64,000 bases of DNA from positions 348,001 through 412,000 of the forward strand of contig NZ_CP030032.1 of NCBI RefSeq assembly GCF_003258315.1. The letters are read 5' to 3'. Source of the stretch: Bradymonas sediminis. GTDB lineage: Bacteria; Myxococcota_A; Bradymonadia; Bradymonadales; Bradymonadaceae. Each line of letters begins with the position of its first letter. Position 1 is the first letter of the stretch. The notes below the pieces were generated by a model. That model ran no database searches. It saw only the letters and a list, made by a program, of their open reading frames with translations, and was not told where the DNA came from. Shown here piece after piece: positions 44,533 to 53,415 of this stretch. Position numbers and translations under genes: made by a program.

Positions 44533-44859
44533 TAAGGTATGCGACGGGTGTGACTCCCAGCCAACTCGCACCCGCCCCCTTCGACGGCTGCGCTTCGCTA
44601 CGCCGCCACTTCCCCCGAGGGGGGAAGGATGCCCTGGGTTTTGGAGAGGCGTTGTTAATGTCCGGAGTGTTCCATTGTGGAACGCCCCGAAAGCCCGGAG
44701 CGTTCCAGTCCCCCGCCCACCAGGCGCGCCACAGGCGCGCAACAGTATCTCTTCCCCTCAGGGAAGATGTCGCGAAGCGACAGAAGGGGGGCGACGATCT
44801 GGCGAGGGGTTTCGATACGACAGAGAGGACCTTTGTGTATAAAAGCGGGTGGGCGCGCC
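44533..44859. other. Non-coding junction rich in inverted repeats
   Basis: A 327-bp gap between the convergent hepT and GIY-YIG genes. It contains hairpins near 44608-44630 (CTTCCCCC with GGGGGGAAG), near 44669-44686 (GTTCCA with TGGAAC) and near 44755-44800. It looks like small REP-type elements; no gene is seen. Confidence 0.5.
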
Positions 44860-46053
44860 TCAATTCACCTCGGCCTTCAACTCCAAACGCGCCTCGCCCG
44901 GGTTATAGCTATATTCCACGATCGACCCATCCTGAATGCGCTCGATAATCTCTTCGATGACGCTCAGCGGCACCAGGAACCATTCGCGCGGCGACACCGG
45001 CTTGCCGAAGCGGTCCTTAATGGTCAGGTCGATCTGGGCGTTGGCGAGATAGCCATGCAGCAGCTTTTCAAAGCGGTTGGGGGCGACGCCGACGAGTTGG
45101 TATTCGGCGACGATCTCGACGTCGGCGAGCAGGTAGGTGGCCTGGTTGGCGGCGTCGGCGATGCGCCTGGCGACCGTGTTGGTGGTGACGCCGATCTTGT
45201 GAATAAGTTCGCGATTTTGGGCGATAAAGGGGTGGTCGGATTGGCTGCGCAGCACGTAGATCGTGCCGCTGATGATGTCGCCCTCGGAGATTTCGTTCTC
45301 GAAGAGCGGCCCCAGGTCCGCCTTGGTGACCCGGCGTGACGTGTCGTCCTTATTGAGCGCGCGCTTTAGAGAGCGCATCAAGAGGGGGCTCTCGGTTTTA
45401 TTGTCAAAAATGACGCGCAGGCGCGCGTCCATATCGCCATATCCGGTCGGAAACTCCTCGCCTTTGTGAGCGACATAAGCGATCTGCCCGTTCAGGATAA
45501 ATAAGTCGCCTTCCTCGGTGATCTTATTGAAATCGCACGGAATCGTCTCGCGAATTCCGGTCTTTAGGTCGGCGCGCACCTGCTCAAATATCGGCGCGAA
45601 TGCCTCGAAATCCTCGCAGCGCTCGCGTTGGGCGACCTCTTCGGGCGCCAGGCGCTCGGCGGCGGGGCGCACGTGACGCAGCTCACCCAGGTCGTCGTCG
45701 TCGAATTCGCTGAGCGCGTCGGCCAATTCGTCGAAGGAGAGCTCCGCCAGGTCGTTCTCGGCCCAGCTCTTGTCTGGGTCCAATAGCCCCTCGGTGTCGA
45801 GGGGGGTGAGGAGCTCGAGCGCTTCGGGGTTTTGGCGCAGCGCTTCGAGCCGAACGGCGTAGAGGCGCTCAAATATCTCGACGCCCTCCTGGTTTCGGGG
45901 CAGGCGCTGGTGTTTTTGGACGAAGCCTAAAATATCCTCGAAGCCGAGCACGAGTTGGCGCTCGGTCTTGGAATAGCTGCGGTTTTTCTCCCGGGGGGCG
46001 AACTCTTCAAGCTCCGCGGCGAGTTCATCGATGGATAATTTATTCTTGGTCAT
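44860..46053 (-). CDS. GIY-YIG nuclease, third gene of a methyltransferase-helicase-nuclease operon
   Basis: A 397-aa protein. Residues 1-250 are mostly helical with an acidic mid-section and no family I can name. The C-terminal 130 residues form a GIY-YIG domain of the T5orf172/MUG113 kind: G263-x-IYVL, then HKIGV (286-288 region), Arg297/298, FEKLLH (E329, H333) and PREWF. Such domains cut DNA with a single metal ion. Its start overlaps the helicase gene by 14 bases, so the two are translationally coupled. In the operon it is the best candidate for the DNA-cleaving subunit. Confidence 0.85.
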   Translation of the reverse strand: MTKNKLSIDELAAELEEFAPREKNRSYSKTERQLVLGFEDILGFVQKHQRLPRNQEGVEIFERLYAVRLEALRQNPEALELLTPLDTEGLLDPDKSWAENDLAELSFDELADALSEFDDDDLGELRHVRPAAERLAPEEVAQRERCEDFEAFAPIFEQVRADLKTGIRETIPCDFNKITEEGDLFILNGQIAYVAHKGEEFPTGYGDMDARLRVIFDNKTESPLLMRSLKRALNKDDTSRRVTKADLGPLFENEISEGDIISGTIYVLRSQSDHPFIAQNRELIHKIGVTTNTVARRIADAANQATYLLADVEIVAEYQLVGVAPNRFEKLLHGYLANAQIDLTIKDRFGKPVSPREWFLVPLSVIEEIIERIQDGSIVEYSYNPGEARLELKAEVN

Positions 46054-48154
46054 AGAGTCCCTCCTTTCGGTAGCGCATAAAGGCGCGCGCGCCGGCGGCG
46101 AGGCGTTGTTCCCAGGCGTCAGCCGAGGTCTCCGACGGCGTTCGTCCGCGCTCTCGCTTAAATTGAACGGCGCGTAAAGCCAGTTCCTTGGCCTCGTCGA
46201 GCGGTATCTTGAGGCGCTTGCCGGTGATGGCCGCCTCGATCTTCTTCAGGTTTTTCTCATCCATCGCCTTCGACAAGATCGAATACGCTTCGCTAAACGG
46301 ATTGATGCTGTCGATCAGGTCGATATTCAATTCGCGCACGTCGAGCGCGTAGCGGCGAACGCCGTCGACGAAGGCGGTGTTGGGGCTTGGCCCGCTCTCG
46401 CTGGCACCGGCACCGGCACCTGCGTCGCCGCCGTCCATAATCGTGTCGACCAGGGCATGCTTGCCCTGTTGGGTGAGCGCCATCGCGGCGATCGCCTGCT
46501 GGCGAATCGCCTCCTGGTCGTCCTCGTCGAGGTCGGGATATCGATTTTTGATGATCTTGGCCATTTTGACCTGCGTGAGCTCTTGAGCCATCAAATCTTT
46601 GTCGAAGACCCCGCGCTCGACGACCTCTTTATCCTGCAGAAAGCTCGACTGCAGATCGGTCAAATCCTCGCGGCAGATACGCTTGGCCTCGGCGCTCCGT
46701 GGCTCTTTTAGGCCGGTGATCTCGATCTCAATCTGCTTGGTCTTGGTGTTGATGCCGACGTTGTTTTCGTCCTCTTGATACCCGTCCGGGCCGTAGTCGA
46801 TATCCGGGTTGGGGCCCGCGCCGGGGCGCTTGGCGCGGAACTCAAAGCGCGGGGCGAGCACTTGCTCCATGAGCAGGCTGGCCGCGATGGCCTTGAGGGT
46901 GTCGTTGACCGCCTCGGTGACGGATTCCTCCGAGGCGTCCGGCTCGGCGATGAGGTTGGTGAAGCGCGCGCGCGCCTTGCCCGGCGCGTCGCGCGTCGTA
47001 CGCCCGATAATCTGGACGATCTCGGTCAAACTCGCCCGATAGCCGACGGTAAGCGCGTGCTCGCACCAGATCCAATCAAAACCCTCTTTGGCCATGCCCA
47101 GCGCGATGATGATGTCGACGTGGTCGCGGTTATGCTTTTGGCTCGCGTCGGTGAGCGCGTTTACGACCTTTTGACGCTTCAAGGGCTCGTCGTCGACCAG
47201 GTCGGCGACGCGCAAGAGCTTGCCCTCGGGCGTGCGGATGAGCTGGAAGCCGGTGGCCTCGTCGCGCCCCTCCCAGGTGCCCAGGGCGTCGCAGATCTCT
47301 TCGACCTCGCGCAGCTTATCCTTGGTGCTCTCGCGCGAGTTGACGCTCGGGATATGCACGATGGTCTTGTAGCTGGGGTCGAGGACCTCGATGATCTCGT
47401 CGACATAGGCGCCCGAATAAAAATAATAGCCGATATCGAGCTGCTTGAGGTGCTCGTAGCCGTTGAGCTGCTCATAATAGGTGTAGGTGACGGTGGCGAA
47501 TTTCGCCTCGTCGATGGGGTGCAAGACGGCCTCGGCGTCGCCGCGAAAATACGAGCCGGTCATCGCCACGATATGGGCCTTGTCGCGGGCGATGAGCGCG
47601 TTGACCTGGGAGCCGAGCACATTATCGGGGTTGGCCGAGATATGATGGAACTCGTCGACCGCGACCAGGCGGCCGTCGAAGGCCTCGGCCCCCAGCGCCT
47701 CGAACGCGAAGCGGAAGGTCGCGTGGGTGCAGACCAGGAATTCATCGTCGCTCTTTAAAAACGCGGCCACCGCGTCGACCTTGCCCTCGTCGACGCCGCT
47801 GGCCTCGCAGAGATTCCAGCGCGGCTGGACCTCCCAATTGGCAAAAAAGCCGAATTCGGCGAGCGGCTCGTTATGAAAGCTCGAGCCGATGGAGCGCTCC
47901 GGCACGATCACCAGCGCCTGCTTTAAGCCCTGGCGGCGCACCTTATCGAGGGCGATAAACATCAGCGCGCGGCTCTTACCCGAGGCCGGCGGCGATTTGA
48001 TCAGCAAATATTGCTCGCCGCGCTGCTCGTAGGCGCGCGCCTGCATGGGTCGCATCCCCAATGCGTCATTTTGCTTGGACACGCCGGTCTGGGCGTAGGT
48101 CGCCGTCAGCGCGGGGATGGCCGTTTGGGGTTTTTTATTCGCTTCGCTCGCCAT
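46040..48154 (-). CDS. SF2 DEAD/DEAH-type helicase/translocase
   Basis: A 704-aa helicase. Residues about 50-75 carry Walker A (KSPPASGKSRA), the DExH box is LVAVDEFHHISA, motif III-like AMTGSYFRG follows, and motif VI is QIIGRTTRDAPGK near residue 385. After the two RecA-like domains there are about 280 residues of helical C-terminus without enzymatic motifs. It resembles helicases of restriction systems (ResIII-like). AAAGGA lies seven bases before the ATG at 48154. It is the middle gene of the operon: 144 bp after the methyltransferase gene and overlapping the nuclease gene. Confidence 0.88.
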   Translation of the reverse strand: MASEANKKPQTAIPALTATYAQTGVSKQNDALGMRPMQARAYEQRGEQYLLIKSPPASGKSRALMFIALDKVRRQGLKQALVIVPERSIGSSFHNEPLAEFGFFANWEVQPRWNLCEASGVDEGKVDAVAAFLKSDDEFLVCTHATFRFAFEALGAEAFDGRLVAVDEFHHISANPDNVLGSQVNALIARDKAHIVAMTGSYFRGDAEAVLHPIDEAKFATVTYTYYEQLNGYEHLKQLDIGYYFYSGAYVDEIIEVLDPSYKTIVHIPSVNSRESTKDKLREVEEICDALGTWEGRDEATGFQLIRTPEGKLLRVADLVDDEPLKRQKVVNALTDASQKHNRDHVDIIIALGMAKEGFDWIWCEHALTVGYRASLTEIVQIIGRTTRDAPGKARARFTNLIAEPDASEESVTEAVNDTLKAIAASLLMEQVLAPRFEFRAKRPGAGPNPDIDYGPDGYQEDENNVGINTKTKQIEIEITGLKEPRSAEAKRICREDLTDLQSSFLQDKEVVERGVFDKDLMAQELTQVKMAKIIKNRYPDLDEDDQEAIRQQAIAAMALTQQGKHALVDTIMDGGDAGAGAGASESGPSPNTAFVDGVRRYALDVRELNIDLIDSINPFSEAYSILSKAMDEKNLKKIEAAITGKRLKIPLDEAKELALRAVQFKRERGRTPSETSADAWEQRLAAGARAFMRYRKEGLYDQE

Positions 48155-48298
48155 ATTTATATCCTTTGGTCTGAACTTATTTATAAATCGTCGAACCTAT
48201 CTGAGCGAGATGATTTTGAGGTCATTTGAAGGCTTAAAACGCAGGTTTAGTGGTTCTAAACCGAGGCTTTAAGACAAAAATGAACCAAAATCAGCCGC

Positions 48299-51055
48299 TC
48301 AGGAGGCTTCGACCAGCTCCGCATAACGCTTGAACAACACCTCCAGCCGCTCCGTATCGTTTCGAAACCTGCGCCCGATAAAGATCCGCTCGACCACCTC
48401 ATCATTATGGGCGTGCGCCTCGCGCAGATTCTCGGGCATCGCATCGCCGTCGTATAGATCCGCGATGCTCGCCGGGAAATGCGCCTCGCGCGCCAGCAAG
48501 ATGCGCTCGGCGGCCTCGGTGAGGTCTTTTTTATTCTTTTCGGTCAGGGTGGGGACGGGGAAGGTGTGCCAGCCTAAAGCATTCGAGTAGCGGAAATCGG
48601 TCTTCATCTTGCCGCAGACCGCGCCGATCCAGATGAGGTGGATGCGCGAGGCGATGAGGGCGAGGTTCCAGAGGGGGGCGTCGAAGAGGGCGAAGACGAG
48701 ATTAGTTACTATATCTCCCTCAGGTTTAACACCAACAGGAAGATATTCACGATTTTCAGACGAAACGCTTGGGACAACAATAAGCTTTTCATTACCTTTT
48801 TGAGGACTCTGAATAAATCGATGAGGAGAATTTGCCCATTTTTGTGTTGAGTTAGCACGACTCTTTAATCGCATTTTGCGAACATTATCAATGCGTTGAC
48901 GGATTGCTGGGATAGACTGAGCTAATTCTAAATCCTCATCACAAATCCACAGACAATAGCGTTCCAAATCACGAATAAACTCTCGTGAACCGTAGACACG
49001 GCGAATCAGATGCAATGCCTCCACATTGACCGACGTAATGGAATCCTTCACTTCTAACATTTCGTCATAAGATAGCAACAAATAGCCGCCATCTGTAGGT
49101 TTGTTGCCATAGTTCATAGTGCTTAGGTTGGCACTTAATGGTTTGGTTACTTTCTTGACGACGACATTTGGACTCGCAGTTAAATAGGCATTAATGTTCT
49201 CGACCTGTTTTTCGATAAGTTCACCATCCTCAACACTATAAATATTGCGGTTGGTGGGAGGATTTTTACTCAGCCCTACAATCGCGACCGTCACGCCCGC
49301 ATTATGAGACGCTAGGTTTGCCCATTTAAAGGATTGATAGGCGAAGTGGATCTTAAAACCTGTTTCAAATATCGGGGGCCAGATCCGCATGACCGATTGG
49401 CCCTGACAGAGTGAATTCGTCGTCACGAGCGCGATATCCGCCTCGCCATATTCAGCCGCGCGCATAAACCAGCCCGCTACATAGTCGAGCGAACGATATC
49501 CCTTAACTTTTCCCTTAAATACATGAGCAATATCAGCTTTTTGCTCCTTAGATTGGTTACTAAACCCCAAATACGGCGGATTCCCACAGATATACGTCTC
49601 GCCCCCCTCATTCTCAAAATCGATAGTCGGCTCTTCAAGCGTCTCGGCAAAGAGATCCTGCTCGGTCGATTGGATGGTCTCGGCCCCGCCGCTGGGCGGG
49701 CAGACGGTGCGCCAGTCGATGCGAAGGGCGTTGCCGCAGACGATCCAATTCTCTTTTTTGAGGGGCAAAAACTCGCGCAGGGCGCTCTGCTGGCCCAGGT
49801 GGATCGCGTCGCATTGGTAGCGGGCGATGATGAGCGAGAGGCGGGCGATCTCGGCGGCGAAGTGGCCGATCTCGATGCCCCGAAAATTCAGCGGCGAGAT
49901 ATCGGAGGCGCGGCCTTCCTCGCCGCGTCGGCGGTTGACCTCGGCCTCGATAGCGCGCAGCTCTTTATAGGCGATGATCAAGAAATTGCCGGAGCCGCAG
50001 GCCGGGTCGAAGACGCGGATGCGCGCGATGCGCTTTCGCAGGTTGAGGAGCTTTCGAGGGTTGTCGCCGGCGCGCTCCAGGTGGGCGCGCAGGTCGTCCA
50101 AAAACAGCGGGTTTAGGACCTTTAGGATATTCGGCACGCTAGTGTAGTGCATGCCGGCGGTGCTGCGCAGCTCCGGGTCGGCGATGGTCTGGACCATCGA
50201 GCCGAAGATATCCGGGTTGATCTCGGTCCACTGCAGGCGGCCCAGCTCCAAAAAATAGCTGCGCGCCGCGCGCGAGAAGCGCGGCACCTCGACTGAACCG
50301 GCAAAAAGCCCGCCGTTCACATAGGGGAAGGGCAGCGCCCAGCGGGGCAGGTCGGCGGCCTCGCGCTCGTCGATGGGCGTATCCATCGACTTAAATAGGG
50401 TTTCGAGCACCTCGTGCACATTCCCACCGCTGGGCTCGCTCATCTGTTGGATGGTCTCCGAGAACGGCGCCAGGCCCCCGAAGATGCTGGTGTCTTCGGC
50501 GAAAAAGCAGAAGATAAGCCGCCCCATAAAATGGTTCATCTCGTCGGCGCGCTCGGCCGAGGCCCACTCCGGGTTGTGCTCAAATAGGCTGGTATAAAGC
50601 CTTCGGAGCCGGTTGGCCGCGCGGATATCGACCGCGTTATCCTTGATCTCGGCGACCATCTCGATGCCCGCGAGCGGCAAAAATACGCCGAAATGATTCG
50701 GGAAATCGCGGTATTCGCAGGCGACATATTCCCCGCTGCTCAAGTCCTCGGCCTCGACCATCTCGCCGTCGGTCGCCAGCACAAAACGCGCCCCGTGTTT
50801 TTGGGTCAGCGGGTTCGCCTTGAGCGACGCCACCGCCGCGCCCGCCTCGCCCGGCGCGCAGACCTGCAGGTGAATATTCTTTCGCTGCAGCACGCCGCCG
50901 TCGACGTCCGATTTATTCGTCCCGCCGTCTTTGAGGCGTTTGATCGTGGTGTCTTTGTTGCCAAAGGCCCTCAAAAAGCTGAAGGCGAAGGTCTCAGGCT
51001 GGAATTCGGCTTCAAATAGCTCGGCGAGGGCTTCTTCGATTTCGACTGCGTTCAT
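48299..51055 (-). CDS. MmeI-like class I DNA N6-adenine methyltransferase
   Basis: A 918-aa protein laid out like MmeI-type enzymes: N-terminal domain (1-165), helical spacer (165-335), methyltransferase with FDPACGSGNFL (F349, SAM binding) and GNPPY (N492, catalytic), a target-recognition region (about 510-790) and a C-terminal helical part. The N-terminal domain lacks the (D/E)xK pair of the MmeI nuclease, so it may only methylate and leave cutting to the linked GIY-YIG protein. Base composition falls sharply between about 48.7 and 49.57 kb, exactly the recognition region, unlike the rest of the gene. It is first in the operon. Confidence 0.88.
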   Translation of the reverse strand: MNAVEIEEALAELFEAEFQPETFAFSFLRAFGNKDTTIKRLKDGGTNKSDVDGGVLQRKNIHLQVCAPGEAGAAVASLKANPLTQKHGARFVLATDGEMVEAEDLSSGEYVACEYRDFPNHFGVFLPLAGIEMVAEIKDNAVDIRAANRLRRLYTSLFEHNPEWASAERADEMNHFMGRLIFCFFAEDTSIFGGLAPFSETIQQMSEPSGGNVHEVLETLFKSMDTPIDEREAADLPRWALPFPYVNGGLFAGSVEVPRFSRAARSYFLELGRLQWTEINPDIFGSMVQTIADPELRSTAGMHYTSVPNILKVLNPLFLDDLRAHLERAGDNPRKLLNLRKRIARIRVFDPACGSGNFLIIAYKELRAIEAEVNRRRGEEGRASDISPLNFRGIEIGHFAAEIARLSLIIARYQCDAIHLGQQSALREFLPLKKENWIVCGNALRIDWRTVCPPSGGAETIQSTEQDLFAETLEEPTIDFENEGGETYICGNPPYLGFSNQSKEQKADIAHVFKGKVKGYRSLDYVAGWFMRAAEYGEADIALVTTNSLCQGQSVMRIWPPIFETGFKIHFAYQSFKWANLASHNAGVTVAIVGLSKNPPTNRNIYSVEDGELIEKQVENINAYLTASPNVVVKKVTKPLSANLSTMNYGNKPTDGGYLLLSYDEMLEVKDSITSVNVEALHLIRRVYGSREFIRDLERYCLWICDEDLELAQSIPAIRQRIDNVRKMRLKSRANSTQKWANSPHRFIQSPQKGNEKLIVVPSVSSENREYLPVGVKPEGDIVTNLVFALFDAPLWNLALIASRIHLIWIGAVCGKMKTDFRYSNALGWHTFPVPTLTEKNKKDLTEAAERILLAREAHFPASIADLYDGDAMPENLREAHAHNDEVVERIFIGRRFRNDTERLEVLFKRYAELVEAS

Positions 51056-51339
51056 GGGGTCGCACTACTGAAAAGAGAGGGGTTACGGGTTGTGTTATTA
51101 ACACAAATCCTGTGGCGGTGGGTAGGTTGGCGTCACGCGCGTTGTGTTCGCGACGCGTCGCGGATTCGCGACGTGATCCGCGGGCTCCCTACGCTTCGCT
51201 TCGGTCACCACGCGGCTACAAGGCCCATGCTATGCATGGTGGGATGGAGTTTGATTGGCCGGGGCCTTGTATTGTTGACGGGCTCTTGATGGGTTTCAAA
51301 TCACGTTGTGCGTGCCTTTTTAGCGGTTGGCTCCCCCCA
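51056..51339. repeat. Repeat block 2, first hairpin unit
   Basis: Non-coding. From 51141 (GTTGTGTTCGCGACG) to about 51250 lies one copy of the 134-bp-type unit with hairpin CCATGC-TAT-GCATGG, followed by a short linker to the 42-bp array. Confidence 0.75.
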
Positions 51340-51623
51340 AAATGACGTTGGACGTGATTTTTTGGGAGGTCGATGGGTCAAAAATGACGCTGAACGTGAT
51401 TTTTTGGGAGGTCGATGGGTCAAAAATGACGTTGGACGTGATTTTTTGGCAGCCCGATGGGTCAAAAATGACGTTAGACGTGGTTTTTTGGCAGCCCGAT
51501 GGGTCAAAAATGACGTTGAACGTGGTTTTGGTGCCAGCGCGTCGCTTTGGAGGGACGTTGGGCGTGGTTTTTTGGGAGGCCGATGGGTCAAAAATGACGT
51601 TGGGGGTGGTTCTTGGGGTGTTG
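51340..51623. repeat. 42-bp tandem repeat array B
   Basis: Same 42-bp unit as array A; the GATGGGTCAAAAATGACG start recurs at 51372, 51414, 51456, 51498 and 51582, with a diverged copy in phase between the last two. That diverged copy (GCCAGCGCGT, then GGAGGGACGTTGGGCGTGG) is also found at the end of array A. Confidence 0.92.
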
Positions 51624-51659
51624 GGGGTGTTGATGTGGAAAATGGGGCCTCATCGATTC

Positions 51660-52068
51660 GCGACGCGATCCGCGGGCTCCCTACGCTTCGCTTCGGTCAC
51701 CGCGCGGCTACAAGGCCCATGCTACGCATGGTGGGGCGGCGTTCGATGGGTGGCGGGGCGGGCGAGACGCCCGCGGTCCGGGTGGGTTGGGGGGCGACGC
51801 GATCCGCGGGTTCCCTACGCTTCGCTTCGGTCACTGCGCGGCTACGAGGCCCATGCTACGCATGGTGGGATGGCGTTCGATTGGGCGGTCGAGCGGGCGA
51901 GACGCCCGCGGTCCAGGTGGGTTGAGGGCGACGCGATCCGCGGGTTCCCTACGCTTCGCTTCGGTCACCGCGCGGCTACGAGGCCCATGTTACGCATGGT
52001 GGAATGGCGTTCGATTGGGCGGTCGAGCGGGCGAGACGCCCGCGGTCCGGGTGGGTTGGGGGGCGTCG
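51660..52068. repeat. Three tandem 134-bp hairpin units
   Basis: Copies start near 51667, 51801 and 51935. Each runs from GATCCGCGGG through CCATG-loop-CATGG to GCGAGACGCCCGCGGTCC. The third copy has one stem change that keeps a G-U pair. Confidence 0.9.
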
Positions 52069-52074
52069 ACGGGC

Positions 52075-52480
52075 GTTGTGTTCGCGACGCCTAACCCACG
52101 GACGAAGCGAAGCGGAGTCCGGCTTGGTAGCCGGGGGTGAGTCCTCTCGAAGTCCGAAGCTCGCGGCCAACCCAAACCCGCCGAAACGCCCAAAATCATC
52201 GTCGGGCAAGGAGCCCCCGGGGCGGTCGACCAACCCAAACCCGCCGAAACGCCCAAAACCATCGTCGGGCAAGGAGCCCCCGGGGCGGTCGACCAACCCA
52301 AACCCGCCGAAACGCCCAAAACCATCGTCGGGCAAGGAGCCCCCGGGGCGGTCGGCCAACCCAAACCCGCCGAAACGCCCAAAATCATCGTCGGGCAAGG
52401 AGCCCCCGGGGCGGTCGACCAACCCAAACCCGCCGAAACGCCCAAAATCATCGTCGGGCAAGGAGCCCCCGGGGGTGTCA
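52075..52480. repeat. Spacer element and five 63-bp tandem repeats
   Basis: The element at 52075-52167 matches 41835-41921. Five 63-bp units follow (CCGAAACGCCC at 52181, 52244, 52307, 52370 and 52433), nearly identical to each other. The last unit ends within three bases of the rhomboid stop codon, on the opposite strand. Confidence 0.92.
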
Positions 52481-53365
52481 GCGCCCCCGCGGAAATAACG
52501 CCGGCTCCAACTCCGGATAACACGCAAAATACTGCGCGCGGTCGCCGGTGACGCATTCGCTGACCTCCATGGTCCAATTCGCGCCGGCCCATAGCAGGGT
52601 GAGCAGGGCGAGGGCGGCGCCGGCCCAGGCGAGTTTGTCGCCGAGGCGGTGCTTTTTGTCGGCCGGCTCGGGGCGAAGGCGCGAGCGGGTGATGAGCACC
52701 AGGAAGCCGCCGGCGAAGAGGCCGCCCAGGTGGGCGCCGTTGTCCATCGGGAGGCTGTCGAGAAACCCGATGCCGATGCTGAACGCGACCCACGGGAGCA
52801 TGCCGCGGGTGAGGGCCTTGGAGACGCGTTTGGGCAATTCGTTGCGGTATTTAACCCCGAAGACCAGCAGCACGCCGACCAGTCCGTAGATGGCGCCCGA
52901 GGCGCCGCCCGAGGGGGCCGACACGAAGAAATAGCTGGCGAGCGCGCCGGCGGTGCCTGCGGCGAGGTAGAGGGTGAGGAAGCGCTTCCACCCGTAGAAG
53001 CGCTCGACCATGGGGCCGAGCACGTAGAGGCCGTAGGCGTTGAACGCGATATGCATCACGTCCAGGTGTACGAATTGGCTGCTGATAAGCCGCCACCACT
53101 CGCCGGCGGCCACCAGCTCGTTGACCTTCATGCCGGTGAAGAGCACGAGCTGGGCGTTATTAAAATACGGGGTGCGGATGCCCAGGGTGTCGCCCCAGAA
53201 GAACGCGACCACCCAGATGACCACGTTGACCGCGATGAGGATCTTGGTCAGCGGGGTGCCGGTGCTCAGGACGTCGCGCAGGCGCATCTCGCGGGCGTGG
53301 GCGTCGCGCAGCTCCTCGGCCTCCTCGGCGGATAGAACGGGCGAGTGTGGGGCTTGTGTGCTCAT
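52478..53365 (-). CDS. Rhomboid family intramembrane serine protease
   Basis: A 295-aa membrane protein with six or seven helices. The catalytic serine lies in GGASGAIYGLVG and the paired histidine in NGAHLGGLFAGG, the usual GxSG and H arrangement; HLDVMHIAFNAYGLY is the conserved helix-2 H-x-x-x-N region. Rhomboids cut transmembrane substrates within the membrane. A helical cytoplasmic N-terminus of about 45 residues precedes the core. The gene follows thiD by 50 bp on the same strand. Its 3' end abuts the 63-bp repeat array, which may have replaced the original downstream sequence. Confidence 0.9.
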   Translation of the reverse strand: MSTQAPHSPVLSAEEAEELRDAHAREMRLRDVLSTGTPLTKILIAVNVVIWVVAFFWGDTLGIRTPYFNNAQLVLFTGMKVNELVAAGEWWRLISSQFVHLDVMHIAFNAYGLYVLGPMVERFYGWKRFLTLYLAAGTAGALASYFFVSAPSGGASGAIYGLVGVLLVFGVKYRNELPKRVSKALTRGMLPWVAFSIGIGFLDSLPMDNGAHLGGLFAGGFLVLITRSRLRPEPADKKHRLGDKLAWAGAALALLTLLWAGANWTMEVSECVTGDRAQYFACYPELEPALFPRGR

Positions 53366-53415
53366 AGAAAATAACGGGGGTTCGAAGGCGTTGGGTTAGG
53401 GCGTTAGGGCCTGGA

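Noticed and set aside
46040-51055. Classical type III (Mod-Res) restriction system
   Set aside because: The methyltransferase has the large MmeI-like layout, not a Mod subunit, and the helicase has no visible C-terminal PD-(D/E)xK endonuclease motif.
51327-52094. 255-aa plus-strand frame through repeat block 2
   Set aside because: It is composed only of repeat units and has no start signals; treated as non-coding.
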